NCBI RefSeq assembly: GCF_016135805.1 | Contig: NZ_JADWOX010000014.1 | Coordinates: 62,001-126,000 of the forward strand | DNA from: Caulobacter hibisci | Lineage (GTDB): Bacteria; Pseudomonadota; Alphaproteobacteria; Caulobacterales; Caulobacteraceae | Reading direction: 5' to 3' | Length of the DNA: 64,000 nucleotides | In this document: one piece after another, positions 35,000 to 44,439 of the stretch | Layout: each line of letters starts with the position of its first letter | How positions within the stretch are numbered: position 1 is the first letter of the stretch | Program-made: the position numbers and the translations under genes | Notes under the pieces: generated by a model | Databases searched by the model: none | Told to the model about the DNA's origin: nothing | What the model saw: the letters and a program-made list of their open reading frames with translations, nothing else

Positions 35000-35554
35000 T
35001 TGAACGCGCCGGATCTGCGGGCGTTGACGGTGCTCATCGTCGACGACAACGCCAACATGCGCGGCATCCTGGCCGCGATCCTGAAAGCCGTGGGCGTGCG
35101 GCGGATCATCGAAGCCGGCGACGGCGTCGAGGGGCTGAAGGCCTTCGCCGAGCGCGAGATCGACATCATCTTCACCGACCTGATGATGCAGCCGGTCGAC
35201 GGCCTGGCCTTCATGCACTGGGTGCGCAACTCGCCGGCCAGCCCCAATCCGTATGCGCCGGTGATCATGATGACCGGCCACGCCACCCGCCGCAGCCTGG
35301 ACGAGGCCCGGATGGCCGGCGTGACCGAGTTCCTGGCCAAGCCGATCACCGCGCGCGGCGTGATGCACCGCATCAACGAGGTCATCAACAACCCGCGCGA
35401 CTTCGTGCGGGTCGGCGACTATTTCGGCCCCTGCCGCCGTCGCCGCATCGACCACGACTTCACCGGCGACGAGCGCCGCGGCGCACAGCCGGCGCCGACA
35501 CCGCTGGGCGGCGAGGCGGAGGTTCACGCGTTCGATCCCGAGGAGTGCTACTGA
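35000..35554 (+). CDS. orphan CheY-like receiver with basic C-terminal tail
   Basis: 184 residues from TTG 35000, with GGGGGAG nine bases upstream. The receiver is intact: D15/D16, phospho-acceptor D60 (IIFTDLMMQP), T in MMTGHATRR and K in FLAKPI. No output domain follows. A tail of about 55 residues carries FVRVGDYFGPCRRRR and DFTGDERR. Related alphaproteobacterial receivers show a YFGPDRRRR-type tail, so the Cys here is a variation. No kinase gene is adjacent. It probably works by protein-protein contact. Confidence 0.88.
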   Translation: MNAPDLRALTVLIVDDNANMRGILAAILKAVGVRRIIEAGDGVEGLKAFAEREIDIIFTDLMMQPVDGLAFMHWVRNSPASPNPYAPVIMMTGHATRRSLDEARMAGVTEFLAKPITARGVMHRINEVINNPRDFVRVGDYFGPCRRRRIDHDFTGDERRGAQPAPTPLGGEAEVHAFDPEECY

Positions 35555-35603
35555 GGGGGCGGTTCCTTCTCGGCCACACCACCCAGTAGCCCCAACAACA
35601 GAT

Positions 35604-35692
35604 GTCATCGCCCGGCTCGTCCGGGCGACCCAAGCGGCATGTCAGGATATGGCTGGCTCAGCTTGGGTCGCCCGCATGAAGCGGGCGATGAC
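35604..35692. repeat. inverted repeat (GTCATCGCCCG...CGGGCGATGAC)
   Basis: GTCATCGCCCGGCTCGTCCG starts at 35604 and is mirrored by GCATGAAGCGGGCGATGAC ending at 35692. The inner arms GGGCGACCCAAGC and GCTTGGGTCGCCC flank a short centre. It is an extragenic palindrome between the converging receiver and pyrophosphatase genes. Confidence 0.75.
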
Positions 35693-35721
35693 TTTTGAAG
35701 GGGGATGCGCGTTCAGCATCG

Positions 35722-35761
35722 CCAAAAAGAAAACGCCCCGGCGTATGAGCCCCGGGGCGTT
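35722..35761 (-). terminator. intrinsic terminator of the pyrophosphatase gene
   Basis: A 10-base stem AACGCCCCGG/CCGGGGCGTT (35732-35741 and 35752-35761), followed on the minus strand by TTTTCTTTTT, lies 23 bases after the hppA stop. Confidence 0.88.
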
Positions 35762-35784
35762 CTCGTCTCACCACGCGCTTGAGA

Positions 35785-37920
35785 TCACCCGTGGGCCAGC
35801 ACCGCCAGCAGCAGCAGGGCCACGATGTTGGTGATCTTGATCATCGGGTTCACGGCCGGACCCGAGGTGTCCTTGTAGGGGTCGCCGACGGTGTCGCCGG
35901 TGACGGCGGCCTTGTGGGTTTCGCCGCCCTTCTTGTGCAGGACGCCGTCCTTGTCGGTGAAGCCTTCCTCGATCACCTTCTTGGCGTTGTCCCAGGCGCC
36001 GCCGCCGCTGGTCATCGAGATGGCGACGAACAGGCCGGTGACGATCACCCCCATCAGCATGGCGCCGAGGCAGGCGAAGGCGTCGACCTTGCCGGCGATG
36101 GCGTTGATGACGAAGAACAGCACCACCGGCGAGACCACCGGCAGCAGGCTGGGCACGATCATCTCGCGGATGGCGGCCTTGGTCAGGATATCGACCGCCT
36201 TGCCGTATTCGGGCTTGGTCTCGTAGGTCATGATGCCCGGGTTTTCGCGGAACTGGCGACGGACCTCGGCCACCACCGACTCGGCCGCACGGCCGACGGC
36301 GGTCATCGACAGGCCCCCGAACAGGAACGGCAGCAGGCCGCCAAACAGCAGCCCGACCACGACATAGGGGTTGGACAGGTCGAAGCTGACCGGCCCCATG
36401 CCGTCGAAGAAGCTGCCCGGGGCGGCGTTCTCGGAGAAGAACTTCAGGTCCTCGGTATAGGCCGCGAACAGCACCAGGGCCCCCAGACCGGCCGAGCCGA
36501 TGGCGTAGCCCTTGGTCACCGCCTTGGTGGTGTTGCCGACGGCGTCGAGGGCGTCGGTGGTGACGCGGACTTCCGGCGGAAGCCCGGCCATCTCGGCGAT
36601 GCCGCCGGCATTGTCGGTGACGGGGCCGAAGGCGTCCAGGGCGACGATGAAGCCGGCCAGGGACAGCATGGTGGTGGTGGCGATGGCGATGCCGAACAGG
36701 CCCGACAGGTTATAGGTCACCACGATGCCGACGATGATGGTCAGGGCCGGCAGGGCCGTGGATTCCAGCGACATGGCCAGGCCCTGGATGACGTTGGTGC
36801 CGTGACCGGAGACGCTGGCCTGGGCCACCGACTTCACCGGCCTAAAGCCCGTGCCGGTGTAGTATTCGGTGATCACCACGATCAGCGCCGTCACCGCCAG
36901 GCCGACGAGGCCGCAGTAGAACAGGTTGTCGGCGGTGAAGAGACGGCCGTCCAGCTCGATGGCGTCGGGCACCAGCTGGTGGATCACCCACCAGACGGCC
37001 GGGATCGACAGCACCCCGGTGACGATCAGGCCCTGGTAGAGGGCCCCCATGATGTTCTGCTTCTTGCCTAGGCGGACGAAGAAGGCCCCGACGATCGAGG
37101 TGACGATGCACACCGCGCAGATGGCCAGCGGCAGCAGCATCATCGAGCCGACGACGTCGGTGCCGGTGAAGAAGATCGCCGCCAGCACCATGGTGGCGAC
37201 CGTGGTCACCGCATAGGTCTCGAACAGGTCGGCGGCCATGCCGGCGCAGTCGCCGACATTGTCGCCGACGTTGTCGGCGATGGTGGCGGCGTTGCGGGGG
37301 TCGTCCTCGGGGATGCCGGCCTCGACCTTGCCGACGAGATCGCCGCCGACGTCCGCGCCCTTGGTGAAAATGCCGCCGCCCAGCCGGGCGAAGATCGAGA
37401 TCAGCGAGGCGCCGAAGCCCAGGGCCACCAGGGAGTCGATGACCACCCGGTCGGTGCCCTCATGGCCCACCGACAGCAGCAGGGCGAAGTAGCCGGCCAC
37501 GCCGATCAGGGCGAAGCCCGCCACCAGCATGCCGGTGACCGCGCCGGAGGTGAAGGCCATCGAAAGGCCCTTGGCCAGGCTCTCGGACGAGGCCTGGGCG
37601 GTGCGGACGTTGGCCCGCACCGAGATCAGCATGCCCGCGAAGCCCGCCAGGCCCGACAGGATCGCGCCCAGCGCGAAGCCCACCGGCTGCTCCCAGCTCT
37701 TGAAGAAGAAGGCGAGCAGAGCGATCACGACGACGCCGACGATGGCGATGGTGGTGTACTGACGGTTCAGATAGGCCTGGGCGCCTTCCTGAATGGCCGC
37801 GGCGATTTCCTGCATCTTCGCATCGCCCGGCGAGGCTTTCAAAAGCCTGGCGGTCTGGACCGCGCCATACAGCACCGCCAGAAGCCCGGCGCCGATGGCT
37901 ACGTAAAGCCAAGAACTCAT
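35785..37920 (-). CDS. hppA: K+-independent H+-translocating membrane pyrophosphatase
   Basis: 711 residues from ATG 37920, with about 16 transmembrane helices. Conserved M-PPase blocks: [47 protein letters not shown] (in blocks), [20 protein letters not shown] and the late [15 protein letters not shown]. The diagnostic GNTTKA has Lys where K+-dependent enzymes have Ala, which places it in the K+-independent class. It couples pyrophosphate hydrolysis to proton pumping across the inner membrane. It is monocistronic with its own terminator. Confidence 0.97.
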   Translation of the reverse strand: MSSWLYVAIGAGLLAVLYGAVQTARLLKASPGDAKMQEIAAAIQEGAQAYLNRQYTTIAIVGVVVIALLAFFFKSWEQPVGFALGAILSGLAGFAGMLISVRANVRTAQASSESLAKGLSMAFTSGAVTGMLVAGFALIGVAGYFALLLSVGHEGTDRVVIDSLVALGFGASLISIFARLGGGIFTKGADVGGDLVGKVEAGIPEDDPRNAATIADNVGDNVGDCAGMAADLFETYAVTTVATMVLAAIFFTGTDVVGSMMLLPLAICAVCIVTSIVGAFFVRLGKKQNIMGALYQGLIVTGVLSIPAVWWVIHQLVPDAIELDGRLFTADNLFYCGLVGLAVTALIVVITEYYTGTGFRPVKSVAQASVSGHGTNVIQGLAMSLESTALPALTIIVGIVVTYNLSGLFGIAIATTTMLSLAGFIVALDAFGPVTDNAGGIAEMAGLPPEVRVTTDALDAVGNTTKAVTKGYAIGSAGLGALVLFAAYTEDLKFFSENAAPGSFFDGMGPVSFDLSNPYVVVGLLFGGLLPFLFGGLSMTAVGRAAESVVAEVRRQFRENPGIMTYETKPEYGKAVDILTKAAIREMIVPSLLPVVSPVVLFFVINAIAGKVDAFACLGAMLMGVIVTGLFVAISMTSGGGAWDNAKKVIEEGFTDKDGVLHKKGGETHKAAVTGDTVGDPYKDTSGPAVNPMIKITNIVALLLLAVLAHG

Positions 37921-38148
37921 GGGTTTAGTGCCCCTTCGTGTTTCCAATCACGAGGGGTCGCGGATCCCGGACAGGGTGCGGCATGAACCGCCCCAGGCCG
38001 GAAGCGGCGGCGGGCCTTATGGCCTCATACCCCCTCGATGCTCCCTGATTTGGCCCCGACATCGGCGCCAAGGGGCAAACACTGCCATCCACCCGTCATG
38101 CGCGCAACCGCTTGCGAGAACGGCGTTCGCGATGGGCCGAGGGCGACC

Positions 38149-38691
38149 TTAGGGAATGATGGGGGCCGAATCGACGCGCGGCGCCGGCTTGGCCTGCGCG
38201 GGGGTCCCCGGCTTGGGCGCCGGTTTGGGCGGCGGCACGAAGTTGCGGGGGGTCTGCTTGCCGATGGTCACCGAGGCCACCTTGCCCTTGCCGACCAGGG
38301 TCGTGACCTCGCGCATCACCGTGCTCTTCAGCTTGGCCTCGTCGAGCAGGACGTAGCTGCCGGGCTTGTTGAACGGCTGCTTGTGGGCCGCGCGGACCAG
38401 GGCGTCGCGCAGGAACGGCTCCTTGCCGGCGAAGACGGTGACGTCGCCCTCGGGCGGCAGGGTCAGGGACAGGTCGACGAAGACGTAGTTGATCAGCCGG
38501 CCCTCGGCGACGATCGGCAGGGCCATCGAGCCCAGCTTGATCACCGGATCGGGCGCTTCCTTCTCGCCCTCGCCGCCTTCCTTCTTCTCCTTCTTCTTGT
38601 CGGAACGGGCGAAGGCGGGGGCGGCGGCCAGCACCAGGGGCGCGGCGGCGAACGCCAGGACGGCGCGGCGGGAGACAGCGGAAGAGACCAT
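38149..38691 (-). CDS. exported protein of unknown function, possibly FliL-like
   Basis: 180 residues from ATG 38691. An N-terminal twin-arginine-type leader (SRRAVLAFAAAPLVLAAAPAFA) is followed by a Lys/Glu-rich linker, a single globular part (VIKLGSMALPIVAEGRLINY, VDLSLTLPPEGDVTVF, PFLRDALVRAAH, LKSTVMREVTTLVG) and a Pro-rich end. The strand-helix order and the P.LRDAL...L motif recall FliL-type domains, but I would not name it so. It is divergent from the alpha/beta hydrolase gene. Confidence 0.7.
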   Translation of the reverse strand: MVSSAVSRRAVLAFAAAPLVLAAAPAFARSDKKKEKKEGGEGEKEAPDPVIKLGSMALPIVAEGRLINYVFVDLSLTLPPEGDVTVFAGKEPFLRDALVRAAHKQPFNKPGSYVLLDEAKLKSTVMREVTTLVGKGKVASVTIGKQTPRNFVPPPKPAPKPGTPAQAKPAPRVDSAPIIP

Positions 38692-38785
38692 GCCCCATCC
38701 CCTACCGCAGAAGGTTTGAGGCTTCGCTACCGAGCGCGGCCGTGCTAGCGATCGAACAATCGTTTGAATCCGAATGGATCGCGCC

Positions 38786-39550
38786 ATGCCCCGCTTCACG
38801 ACCTCCGACGGCCTGTCGATCGCCTACCAGGCCTGGGGCGAGGACGCGGCCTCCCCGCCCGTCGTGCTGCACCACGGCTTCTCGGCCAGCGGCCTGATCA
38901 ACTGGAAGGCCCCGGGCATCGTCGACGCCCTGGTCGCCGCCGGCCGCAAGGTGATCGCGATCGACGCCCGCGGCCACGGCGCCTCGGACAAGCCGCACGA
39001 TGCGGCCTTCTATGGCGAGGCGCGGATGGCCCAGGACGTCAGCGAGCTGATCGACCACCTGGCCGTCCCCACCATCGACCTGGCCGGCTACTCCATGGGG
39101 GCGATCGTCGCCCTGATCTGCGCCAGCCGCGAGCCGCGCGTGCGCCGCCTGGTCGCCGCCGGCGTCGGCGAGGGCGTGGTCGCCACCGGCGGCGTCGACA
39201 CCCGCCACGTGCCCAGCGCCGCCATCGTCGAGGCCCTGCTGGCCGACGCCCCGGCCACCATCAGCCACCCGGCCGCCCTGCCCTTCCGCCAGTTCGCCGA
39301 CGCCATCGGCGCCGACCGCCGCGCCCTCGCCGCCCAGGCCAGCGTCGTCCACGCCCAGCCGATCCCGCTGGACCGCATCGCCGCCCCGACCCTGATCCTC
39401 GCCGGCGACGCCGACCCGCTGGCGGTGCATCCCGACCGCCTGGCCGCGGCGATCGCGGGCGCGCGGGCGCTGGTGGTGAGGGGTGATCACCGGACGGCGG
39501 TGGGGGATCCAGGGTTTGCGGCGGCGTTGGTGACGTTCTTCGGCGACTAG
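38786..39550 (+). CDS. alpha/beta hydrolase
   Basis: 254 residues from ATG 38786 (ATG 38774 is also possible; neither has a clear ribosome site). It has LHHGFSASG (oxyanion), IDARGHGASD, nucleophile elbow GYSMGA, an Asp in LAGDADPLAV and a His in VRGDHRTAV. It is a cytoplasmic hydrolase of the esterase/dehalogenase-like superfamily with unknown substrate. The coding strand is strikingly C-rich at third positions. It precedes oxyR by about 170 bases, and nothing links the two. Confidence 0.88.
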   Translation: MPRFTTSDGLSIAYQAWGEDAASPPVVLHHGFSASGLINWKAPGIVDALVAAGRKVIAIDARGHGASDKPHDAAFYGEARMAQDVSELIDHLAVPTIDLAGYSMGAIVALICASREPRVRRLVAAGVGEGVVATGGVDTRHVPSAAIVEALLADAPATISHPAALPFRQFADAIGADRRALAAQASVVHAQPIPLDRIAAPTLILAGDADPLAVHPDRLAAAIAGARALVVRGDHRTAVGDPGFAAALVTFFGD

Positions 39551-39721
39551 GCGAAGGCCTCGCGGCGCGCCTTATCGAGCGCCTCGATCCCGCGGATGAA
39601 AACTATCAATTCGCCTTATCCGACGGCCTGGTGAAGTTTGCGGGCCTCCGGAGCCCTTCATGACCCGCCACCACCACGGCCCGCCCCCCGCCGGCCGCCG
39701 CCTCTCGCCGACCGTGCGCAC

Positions 39722-40660
39722 ATGATCCTGCCAACCCTGCGGCAGTTGCAATACCTGGTCAGCCTTCACGAGCACATGCACTTCAGCCGCGCGGCCGACG
39801 CCTGCCATGTGACGCAATCCACCCTCTCGGCGGGCTTGAAGGAGCTGGAGGCGATCCTAGGCGCGCGCCTGGTGGAACGCACCCGGCGGGTGACCCTCTT
39901 CACGCCGCTGGGCGTGCGAGCCGCCGCGCGGGCCAAGGACATGCTGCGCCAGGCGCGCGACCTGACCGACCTGGCCCGGGTCGCCGCCGTTCCGCTGAGC
40001 GGGACGCTGCGACTGTCGGTGATCCCCACCATCGCCCCCTTCCTGCTGCCGCGCCTGCTGCCGGCGCTGAAGGCCGCCTGTCCCGACCTGCAGGTGGTGC
40101 TGCACGAGGAGATGAGCCACTGGGCCTGCGAAGGCCTGGCGCGCGGCGCCCGGGACTGCCTCGTCCTGGCCCTGCCGTTCCCCTGCGACGGGCTGGATCA
40201 CGTGGCCCTGTTCGACGACGACATACTGGTGGCCCTGCACGCCGACGATCCGCTGGCGGCCCAGCCGACGATCGCGCCGGCCGACCTGCCGGCCGACCGC
40301 CTGCTGCTGCTGGACGACGGCCACTGCCTGCGCGACCACGCACTTGGGGCGTGCGAGCGCCGCGACCTCGAACGGGGGCCCGGACGCGGCGCGGGCGTCC
40401 ATACGCTGGTGCAGCTGGTGGGCGCGGGAATGGGGCTGAGCCTGATCCCCGCCATGGCCGTCGAGGCCGGCGTCATCGCCGGCGCGCCGATCGTCACCCG
40501 TTCGCTCGACACGCCCAAGGCCCATCGCACGGTGGCCCTGGCCTGGCGGCGCAATACGCCTCGCGCCGAGGAATTCGCTCTGCTGGCCCAGCACATCCGC
40601 CAGGGGCTGGCCATGCCGCAAGACGGTCCGACCTTCGCCGACGAGATCGAGATCGCTTGA
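39722..40660 (+). CDS. oxyR: hydrogen-peroxide sensor OxyR (LysR family)
   Basis: 312 residues from ATG 39722. The LysR HTH is at 3-62 (LRQLQYLVSLHEHMHFSRAAD, TQSTLSAGLKELE). The redox Cys pair C202 and C211 sits in DDGHCLRDHALGAC with the nine-residue spacing of OxyR C199/C208. The C-terminal effector domain has GAGMGLSLIPAMAVE. Peroxide oxidises the pair and switches DNA binding. The catalase gene starts 96 bases downstream on the same strand, and a LysR-type dyad lies across the oxyR stop. Confidence 0.93.
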   Translation: MILPTLRQLQYLVSLHEHMHFSRAADACHVTQSTLSAGLKELEAILGARLVERTRRVTLFTPLGVRAAARAKDMLRQARDLTDLARVAAVPLSGTLRLSVIPTIAPFLLPRLLPALKAACPDLQVVLHEEMSHWACEGLARGARDCLVLALPFPCDGLDHVALFDDDILVALHADDPLAAQPTIAPADLPADRLLLLDDGHCLRDHALGACERRDLERGPGRGAGVHTLVQLVGAGMGLSLIPAMAVEAGVIAGAPIVTRSLDTPKAHRTVALAWRRNTPRAEEFALLAQHIRQGLAMPQDGPTFADEIEIA

Positions 40661-40677
40661 TCGGTTCGATCGATCAA
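40657..40677. promoter_or_regulatory. LysR-type dyad between oxyR and the catalase gene
   Basis: TTGATCG (40657-40663) and CGATCAA (40671-40677) form an inverted repeat with a 7-base spacer and contain a T-N11-A core. It overlaps the oxyR stop and lies 80 bases before the catalase ATG. It is a candidate OxyR site by position and symmetry. Confidence 0.45.
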
Positions 40678-40756
40678 TGAGCCCAATTCCTTTCGTTTCT
40701 TATGGTCGGACCCGGCTCCTATCAGGAGCGTCGACAGACGCACCCCAGGAGGCCAG

Positions 40757-42316
40757 ATGACGTCCCGACACTCCCCTTCCGCCGCGATCCTCGCCGCCGC
40801 GGCCCTGATCGCCGCCGGCGCCGCCCAGGCCGCCGAGACCCCGCGCCAGACGCAAGACAGCGGCGCTCCGGTCGGGGACAACCAGAACTCCAAGACCGCC
40901 GGCGAATGGGGCGGGGTGATGCTGGAGGACTTCCACCTCATCGAGAAGCTGGCCCGCTTCGACCGCGAACGCATTCCCGAGCGCGTCGTCCACGCCCGCG
41001 GCACGGGCGCGGAGGGTGAATTCGTCTCCAACGGCGAGCTCGACCGGTTCACCAAGGCCGCCCTGTTCAAGGCCGGCGTGAAGACCCCGGTGTTCGTGCG
41101 CTTCTCGAAGGTCATTCACCCGAACGGCTCGCCGGAATTTCTGCGCGACCCGCACGGCTTCGCCACCAAGTTCTATTCGACCGAGGGCAACTGGGACCTG
41201 GTGGGCAACAACCTGCCGGTGTTCTTCATCCGCGACGCCATGAAGTTCCCCGACATGGTGCACTCGCTGAAGCCCTCGCCGGTGACGAACAAGCAGGACC
41301 CGACTCGGTTCTTTGACTTCTTCAGTCACCAGCCCGAGAGCACGCACATGATCACCCAGCTCTATACGGACCTGGGCACGCCGCAGAGCTATCGGACCAT
41401 GGACGGCAACGGCGTCCACGCCCTGAAGCTGGTCGATGAGGACGGCAAGGTGGTGTTCGTGAAGTTCCACTGGAAAAGCCAGCAGGGCATCAGGAACTAC
41501 ACGCCTGAGCAGGCCGAGAAGGCCGGCTTCAACTACCTGACCGACGACCTCTATGCGACGATCGGCAAGGGCCAGGCGGCCAAGTGGGATCTCTACGCCA
41601 AGATCCTCAAGCCCGAGGACGTCGCCAAGCTCAGCTACAATCCGTTCGACGCCACCAAGGACTGGTACGACATGCCGGAGATCAAGGTCGGGACCATGAC
41701 CTTGAACAAGGTGCCGGAGAACTTCTTCCAGTCGACCGAGATGAGCGCCTTCTCGCCGGGCGTGATGGTTCCCGGCATCGAGCCCTCGCCCGACCGCCTG
41801 CTGCAGGGCCGCCTGTTCAGCTATGCCGACACCCAGCGCCACCGCCTGGGTCCGAACTATCAGCAACTGGCGGTCAACGCGCCCAGGAGCCCGGTGGCGA
41901 ACGGCGCCCAGGACGGGGCGATGAACACCGTCCCGCGCGTCGGCGACGTCAACTACCAGCCCTCGCGCCGTCGGGACGCCGGCGCCTATGCCGACACGGC
42001 GGCCTACAAGCTGAGCCCCTACGAGGTTTCGACCACCATCCAGCAGAAGGCGATCGGCAAGCAGGAGCCCTTCATCCAGGCCGGGCTGTTCTGGAACCGC
42101 CTGCCGGAAGACCAGAAGGCGGCCCTGATCCGCAACCTGTCGGCCGACCTGAACGGAGTCACCGTGCCGGAGATCAAGGAGATCATGGTCAGCCACTTCT
42201 ACGCGGCCGATCCCGACTACGGGACCCGGCTGGCGACGGCGACCAAGTTAGACCTGGCGGCCGTGAAGGCGCGGGCGGCCAAGGCCCTCGAGGCCGTCAA
42301 GCTGGCGGCCAACTAA
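40757..42316 (+). CDS. katB: exported monofunctional heme catalase (KatB-like)
   Basis: 519 residues from ATG 40757 with GGAGG seven bases upstream. A Sec signal (AAILAAAALIAAGAAQAAE) predicts a periplasmic enzyme, as in Pseudomonas KatB. Small-subunit catalase motifs: distal His in RVVHARGTGAEG, FSTEGNWDLVGNN-type NADPH/heme region, and proximal Tyr in RLFSYADTQRHRLG. It breaks hydrogen peroxide into water and oxygen. It lies between oxyR and an ankyrin gene, a complete peroxide-response layout. Confidence 0.94.
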   Translation: MTSRHSPSAAILAAAALIAAGAAQAAETPRQTQDSGAPVGDNQNSKTAGEWGGVMLEDFHLIEKLARFDRERIPERVVHARGTGAEGEFVSNGELDRFTKAALFKAGVKTPVFVRFSKVIHPNGSPEFLRDPHGFATKFYSTEGNWDLVGNNLPVFFIRDAMKFPDMVHSLKPSPVTNKQDPTRFFDFFSHQPESTHMITQLYTDLGTPQSYRTMDGNGVHALKLVDEDGKVVFVKFHWKSQQGIRNYTPEQAEKAGFNYLTDDLYATIGKGQAAKWDLYAKILKPEDVAKLSYNPFDATKDWYDMPEIKVGTMTLNKVPENFFQSTEMSAFSPGVMVPGIEPSPDRLLQGRLFSYADTQRHRLGPNYQQLAVNAPRSPVANGAQDGAMNTVPRVGDVNYQPSRRRDAGAYADTAAYKLSPYEVSTTIQQKAIGKQEPFIQAGLFWNRLPEDQKAALIRNLSADLNGVTVPEIKEIMVSHFYAADPDYGTRLATATKLDLAAVKARAAKALEAVKLAAN

Positions 42317-42332
42317 CCTCCCTCTCGCCTTC

Positions 42333-42366
42333 AGCGGGCTCGCTCCGGCGGGCCCGCTTTCTCTTT
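42333..42366 (+). terminator. hairpin with U-tract between catalase and ankyrin genes
   Basis: A 7-base stem AGCGGGC/GCCCGCT (42333-42339 and 42352-42358), followed by TTCTCTTTTTC, lies 17 bases after the catalase stop and just before the ankyrin start. It may attenuate rather than stop transcription. Confidence 0.6.
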
Positions 42367-42380
42367 TTCAGAAAGCTTCG

Positions 42381-42911
42381 ATGTTCACCGCACTGTTCGC
42401 GCTCGCCTTGCAGAGCGCGCCGCTCGCCCCCGCGCCGGATCCGCGCGCCAGCTTCTTCGCCGCCGCGCGCGAGGGCCGCGCCGACCTGGTCACGACCCTG
42501 CTCGACGCCGGGGCGCCGATCGACGCCCGGGACGACCGCGGCTACACGGCCCTGACCCTGGCCGCCTACAACGGCAAGGCCGACCTCGTGAGCGTGCTGA
42601 TCGCCCGTGGCGCGGACGCCTGCGCCGTCGATCCGCGCGGCAACACCGCCCTGATGGGCGCGGCCTTCAAGGGCGACGACGACATGGCGCGGCTGCTGCT
42701 CGACAAGGCCCCCTGCCCCGTCGACCAGACCAATGCCCAAGGGCAGACGGCTTTGATGATGGCCAGCCTGTTCGGCCGAGAGGCGCAGGTTCGGCTGCTG
42801 GTCGCCAAGGGCGCGTCGCCCTCCGCGCAGGACGCTTCGGGAAACACCGCCCTGAGCCTGGCCACGCGCCAAGGCGCGACGGGCGTCGTGGCGGCGCTGG
42901 GCGGCCGCTGA
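42381..42911 (+). CDS. ankB: exported ankyrin-repeat protein associated with catalase (AnkB-like)
   Basis: 176 residues with a likely signal (FTALFALALQSAPLAPAP). Four ankyrin repeats follow: DARDDRGYTALTLAAYNGKA, DPRGNTALMGAAFKGDDD, NAQGQTALMMASLFGREA and DASGNTALSLATRQGAT. In Pseudomonas aeruginosa an ankyrin protein encoded after katB supports full catalase activity and peroxide resistance, and this gene has the same place. The symbol rests on that analogy. Confidence 0.85.
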   Translation: MFTALFALALQSAPLAPAPDPRASFFAAAREGRADLVTTLLDAGAPIDARDDRGYTALTLAAYNGKADLVSVLIARGADACAVDPRGNTALMGAAFKGDDDMARLLLDKAPCPVDQTNAQGQTALMMASLFGREAQVRLLVAKGASPSAQDASGNTALSLATRQGATGVVAALGGR

Positions 42912-42917
42912 GACGGC

Positions 42918-44000
42918 TCAGCCGTGCAGCCACCCCAGCCGCTGGGGCGTGATGTCCTTGCCCTTGAACAGCGCCGCGACGCCCTCGCCTTCGACGAACT
43001 CGCCGATGTCGCGGACCGGCAGGCCGGCGGCGAAGGCGGCGGCCTGGAAGGCGGCGACGTCGGCGGGGGGGATGGCGCAGACGATCTCGTAGTCGTCGCC
43101 GCCCGAGGCCAGGGACATGCGGGCTTCGCCGCGTTCGGGCTGGGCTTCCAGCCAGGCGCGGGCGCCGGTCGATAGCGGCAGGCGGTCGAGGTCGACCTTG
43201 ACCTGCAGGCCGCTGGCCTTGGCGATGTGGCCGGCGTCGGCCAGCAGACCGTCGGAGACGTCGGCGGCGGCGTGGGCGTATTGGCGCAGGGCCTCGCGCA
43301 GGGACAGGCGCGGCGCAGGGGTGCGGTAGCGGCGCACGAGGCCGCCGTCGGGATCCTCGACCTCGCCCCAGTGGGCCAGGAGGCCGAGCCAGCCGTCGCC
43401 GATGCTGCCGCTGACCACGAGGCGGTCGCCGGCCTGGGCGCCGCGGCGCAGGACGGCCGCGCCTTGTGGCACCCAGCCCAGCAAGGTGGCGGAAACGACC
43501 AGGGCGCCGGAGGTGGTGACGGTGTCGCCGCCCAGCAGGTTGATCCCGTAGGCCTGGCCGTCTTCTGCCAAGCCGCGGGCGAAGGTCTCGCGGTCCTCGA
43601 CGGTCGTGCCCGAGGGCCAGCCGACGGCGAGGAAATAGCCGTAGGGCTCGGCGCCCTTGGCGGCCAGGTCGGAGAGATTGGTGCGCAGCAGGCGCTTGGC
43701 GACGACGTCGAGGTCCTCGCCGGCCAGGAAGTGAACACCGGCGACCATGGCGTCCTTGGTAATCACCAGGTCGTAGCCGGGACGCGACGGAAGCACGGCC
43801 GCGTCGTCCAGCAGGTCGAGCGCGGCGGGATCGCCGTTGGTCAGGGGCCGCAGGAACCGCTCGATCAGCTCGAACTCGTCCGGACCGGCGGGCGCGGCCG
43901 CCGGGGGGACGTCGTCGAACCACGACTCGTCGTCCTCCGCCCCCGGCGTCGTCGCCGGGGCGGGGTCGTCGAACCAGTCGTCGTCAGACTCGGGCGTCAC
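42918..44000 (-). CDS. thiL: thiamine-monophosphate kinase with acidic N-terminal extension
   Basis: 360 residues from GTG 44000, which overlaps nusB by 17 bases. AIR-synthetase-like kinase motifs: [59 protein letters not shown] and SGGDDYEIV. It phosphorylates thiamine monophosphate to the diphosphate. About 40 residues before the usual [11 protein letters not shown] start are very acidic and contain DDDWFDD and DESWFDD, a small internal repeat not found in E. coli ThiL. It is the last gene of glyA-nrdR-ribH-nusB-thiL. Confidence 0.94.
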   Translation of the reverse strand: MTPESDDDWFDDPAPATTPGAEDDESWFDDVPPAAAPAGPDEFELIERFLRPLTNGDPAALDLLDDAAVLPSRPGYDLVITKDAMVAGVHFLAGEDLDVVAKRLLRTNLSDLAAKGAEPYGYFLAVGWPSGTTVEDRETFARGLAEDGQAYGINLLGGDTVTTSGALVVSATLLGWVPQGAAVLRRGAQAGDRLVVSGSIGDGWLGLLAHWGEVEDPDGGLVRRYRTPAPRLSLREALRQYAHAAADVSDGLLADAGHIAKASGLQVKVDLDRLPLSTGARAWLEAQPERGEARMSLASGGDDYEIVCAIPPADVAAFQAAAFAAGLPVRDIGEFVEGEGVAALFKGKDITPQRLGWLHG

Positions 44001-44439
44001 GCGCGATGGCGTCCAGGGCGCCGTTGATGAAGCCGGCTTCCGGCCCTTCGAAGAACGACTTGGCGATCTCGACATATTCGTCGATCACGACCTCGGTCGG
44101 GACGTCCCGACGGTTCATCAGCTCGTAGGCGCCGGCGCGCAGCACGGCGCGGGCGGTGGCGTCCAGGCGCTCCAGCTTCCAGCCCGAGGCCAGGCGGCGA
44201 ACGATGGCCGGGTCGATCTCGGTCTGCTTGGAGACCACGCCCTTGACCAGGTCGGCGAAGAAGGTCTCGTCGGCCTGGGCCAGCTGGGCGCCCTCGGCGT
44301 CCTCGATGGCGCGGTCGAAGCGGTGCTCGGAGAACTCGCGCACGACGGCGTCGACGCCGGCGCCGGAGACTTCCATCTGATAGAGGGCCTGCACGGCCGC
44401 CAGACGCGAGACGGAACGAGGCTGGATGCGCTTGCTCAT
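43984..44439 (-). CDS. nusB: transcription antitermination factor NusB
   Basis: 151 residues. It has [66 protein letters not shown] (blocks) and [13 protein letters not shown]. It works with NusE in rRNA antitermination. Its start overlaps the ribH stop (ATGA) and its end overlaps thiL, the common ribH-nusB-thiL order. Confidence 0.96.
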   Translation of the reverse strand: MSKRIQPRSVSRLAAVQALYQMEVSGAGVDAVVREFSEHRFDRAIEDAEGAQLAQADETFFADLVKGVVSKQTEIDPAIVRRLASGWKLERLDATARAVLRAGAYELMNRRDVPTEVVIDEYVEIAKSFFEGPEAGFINGALDAIARDARV

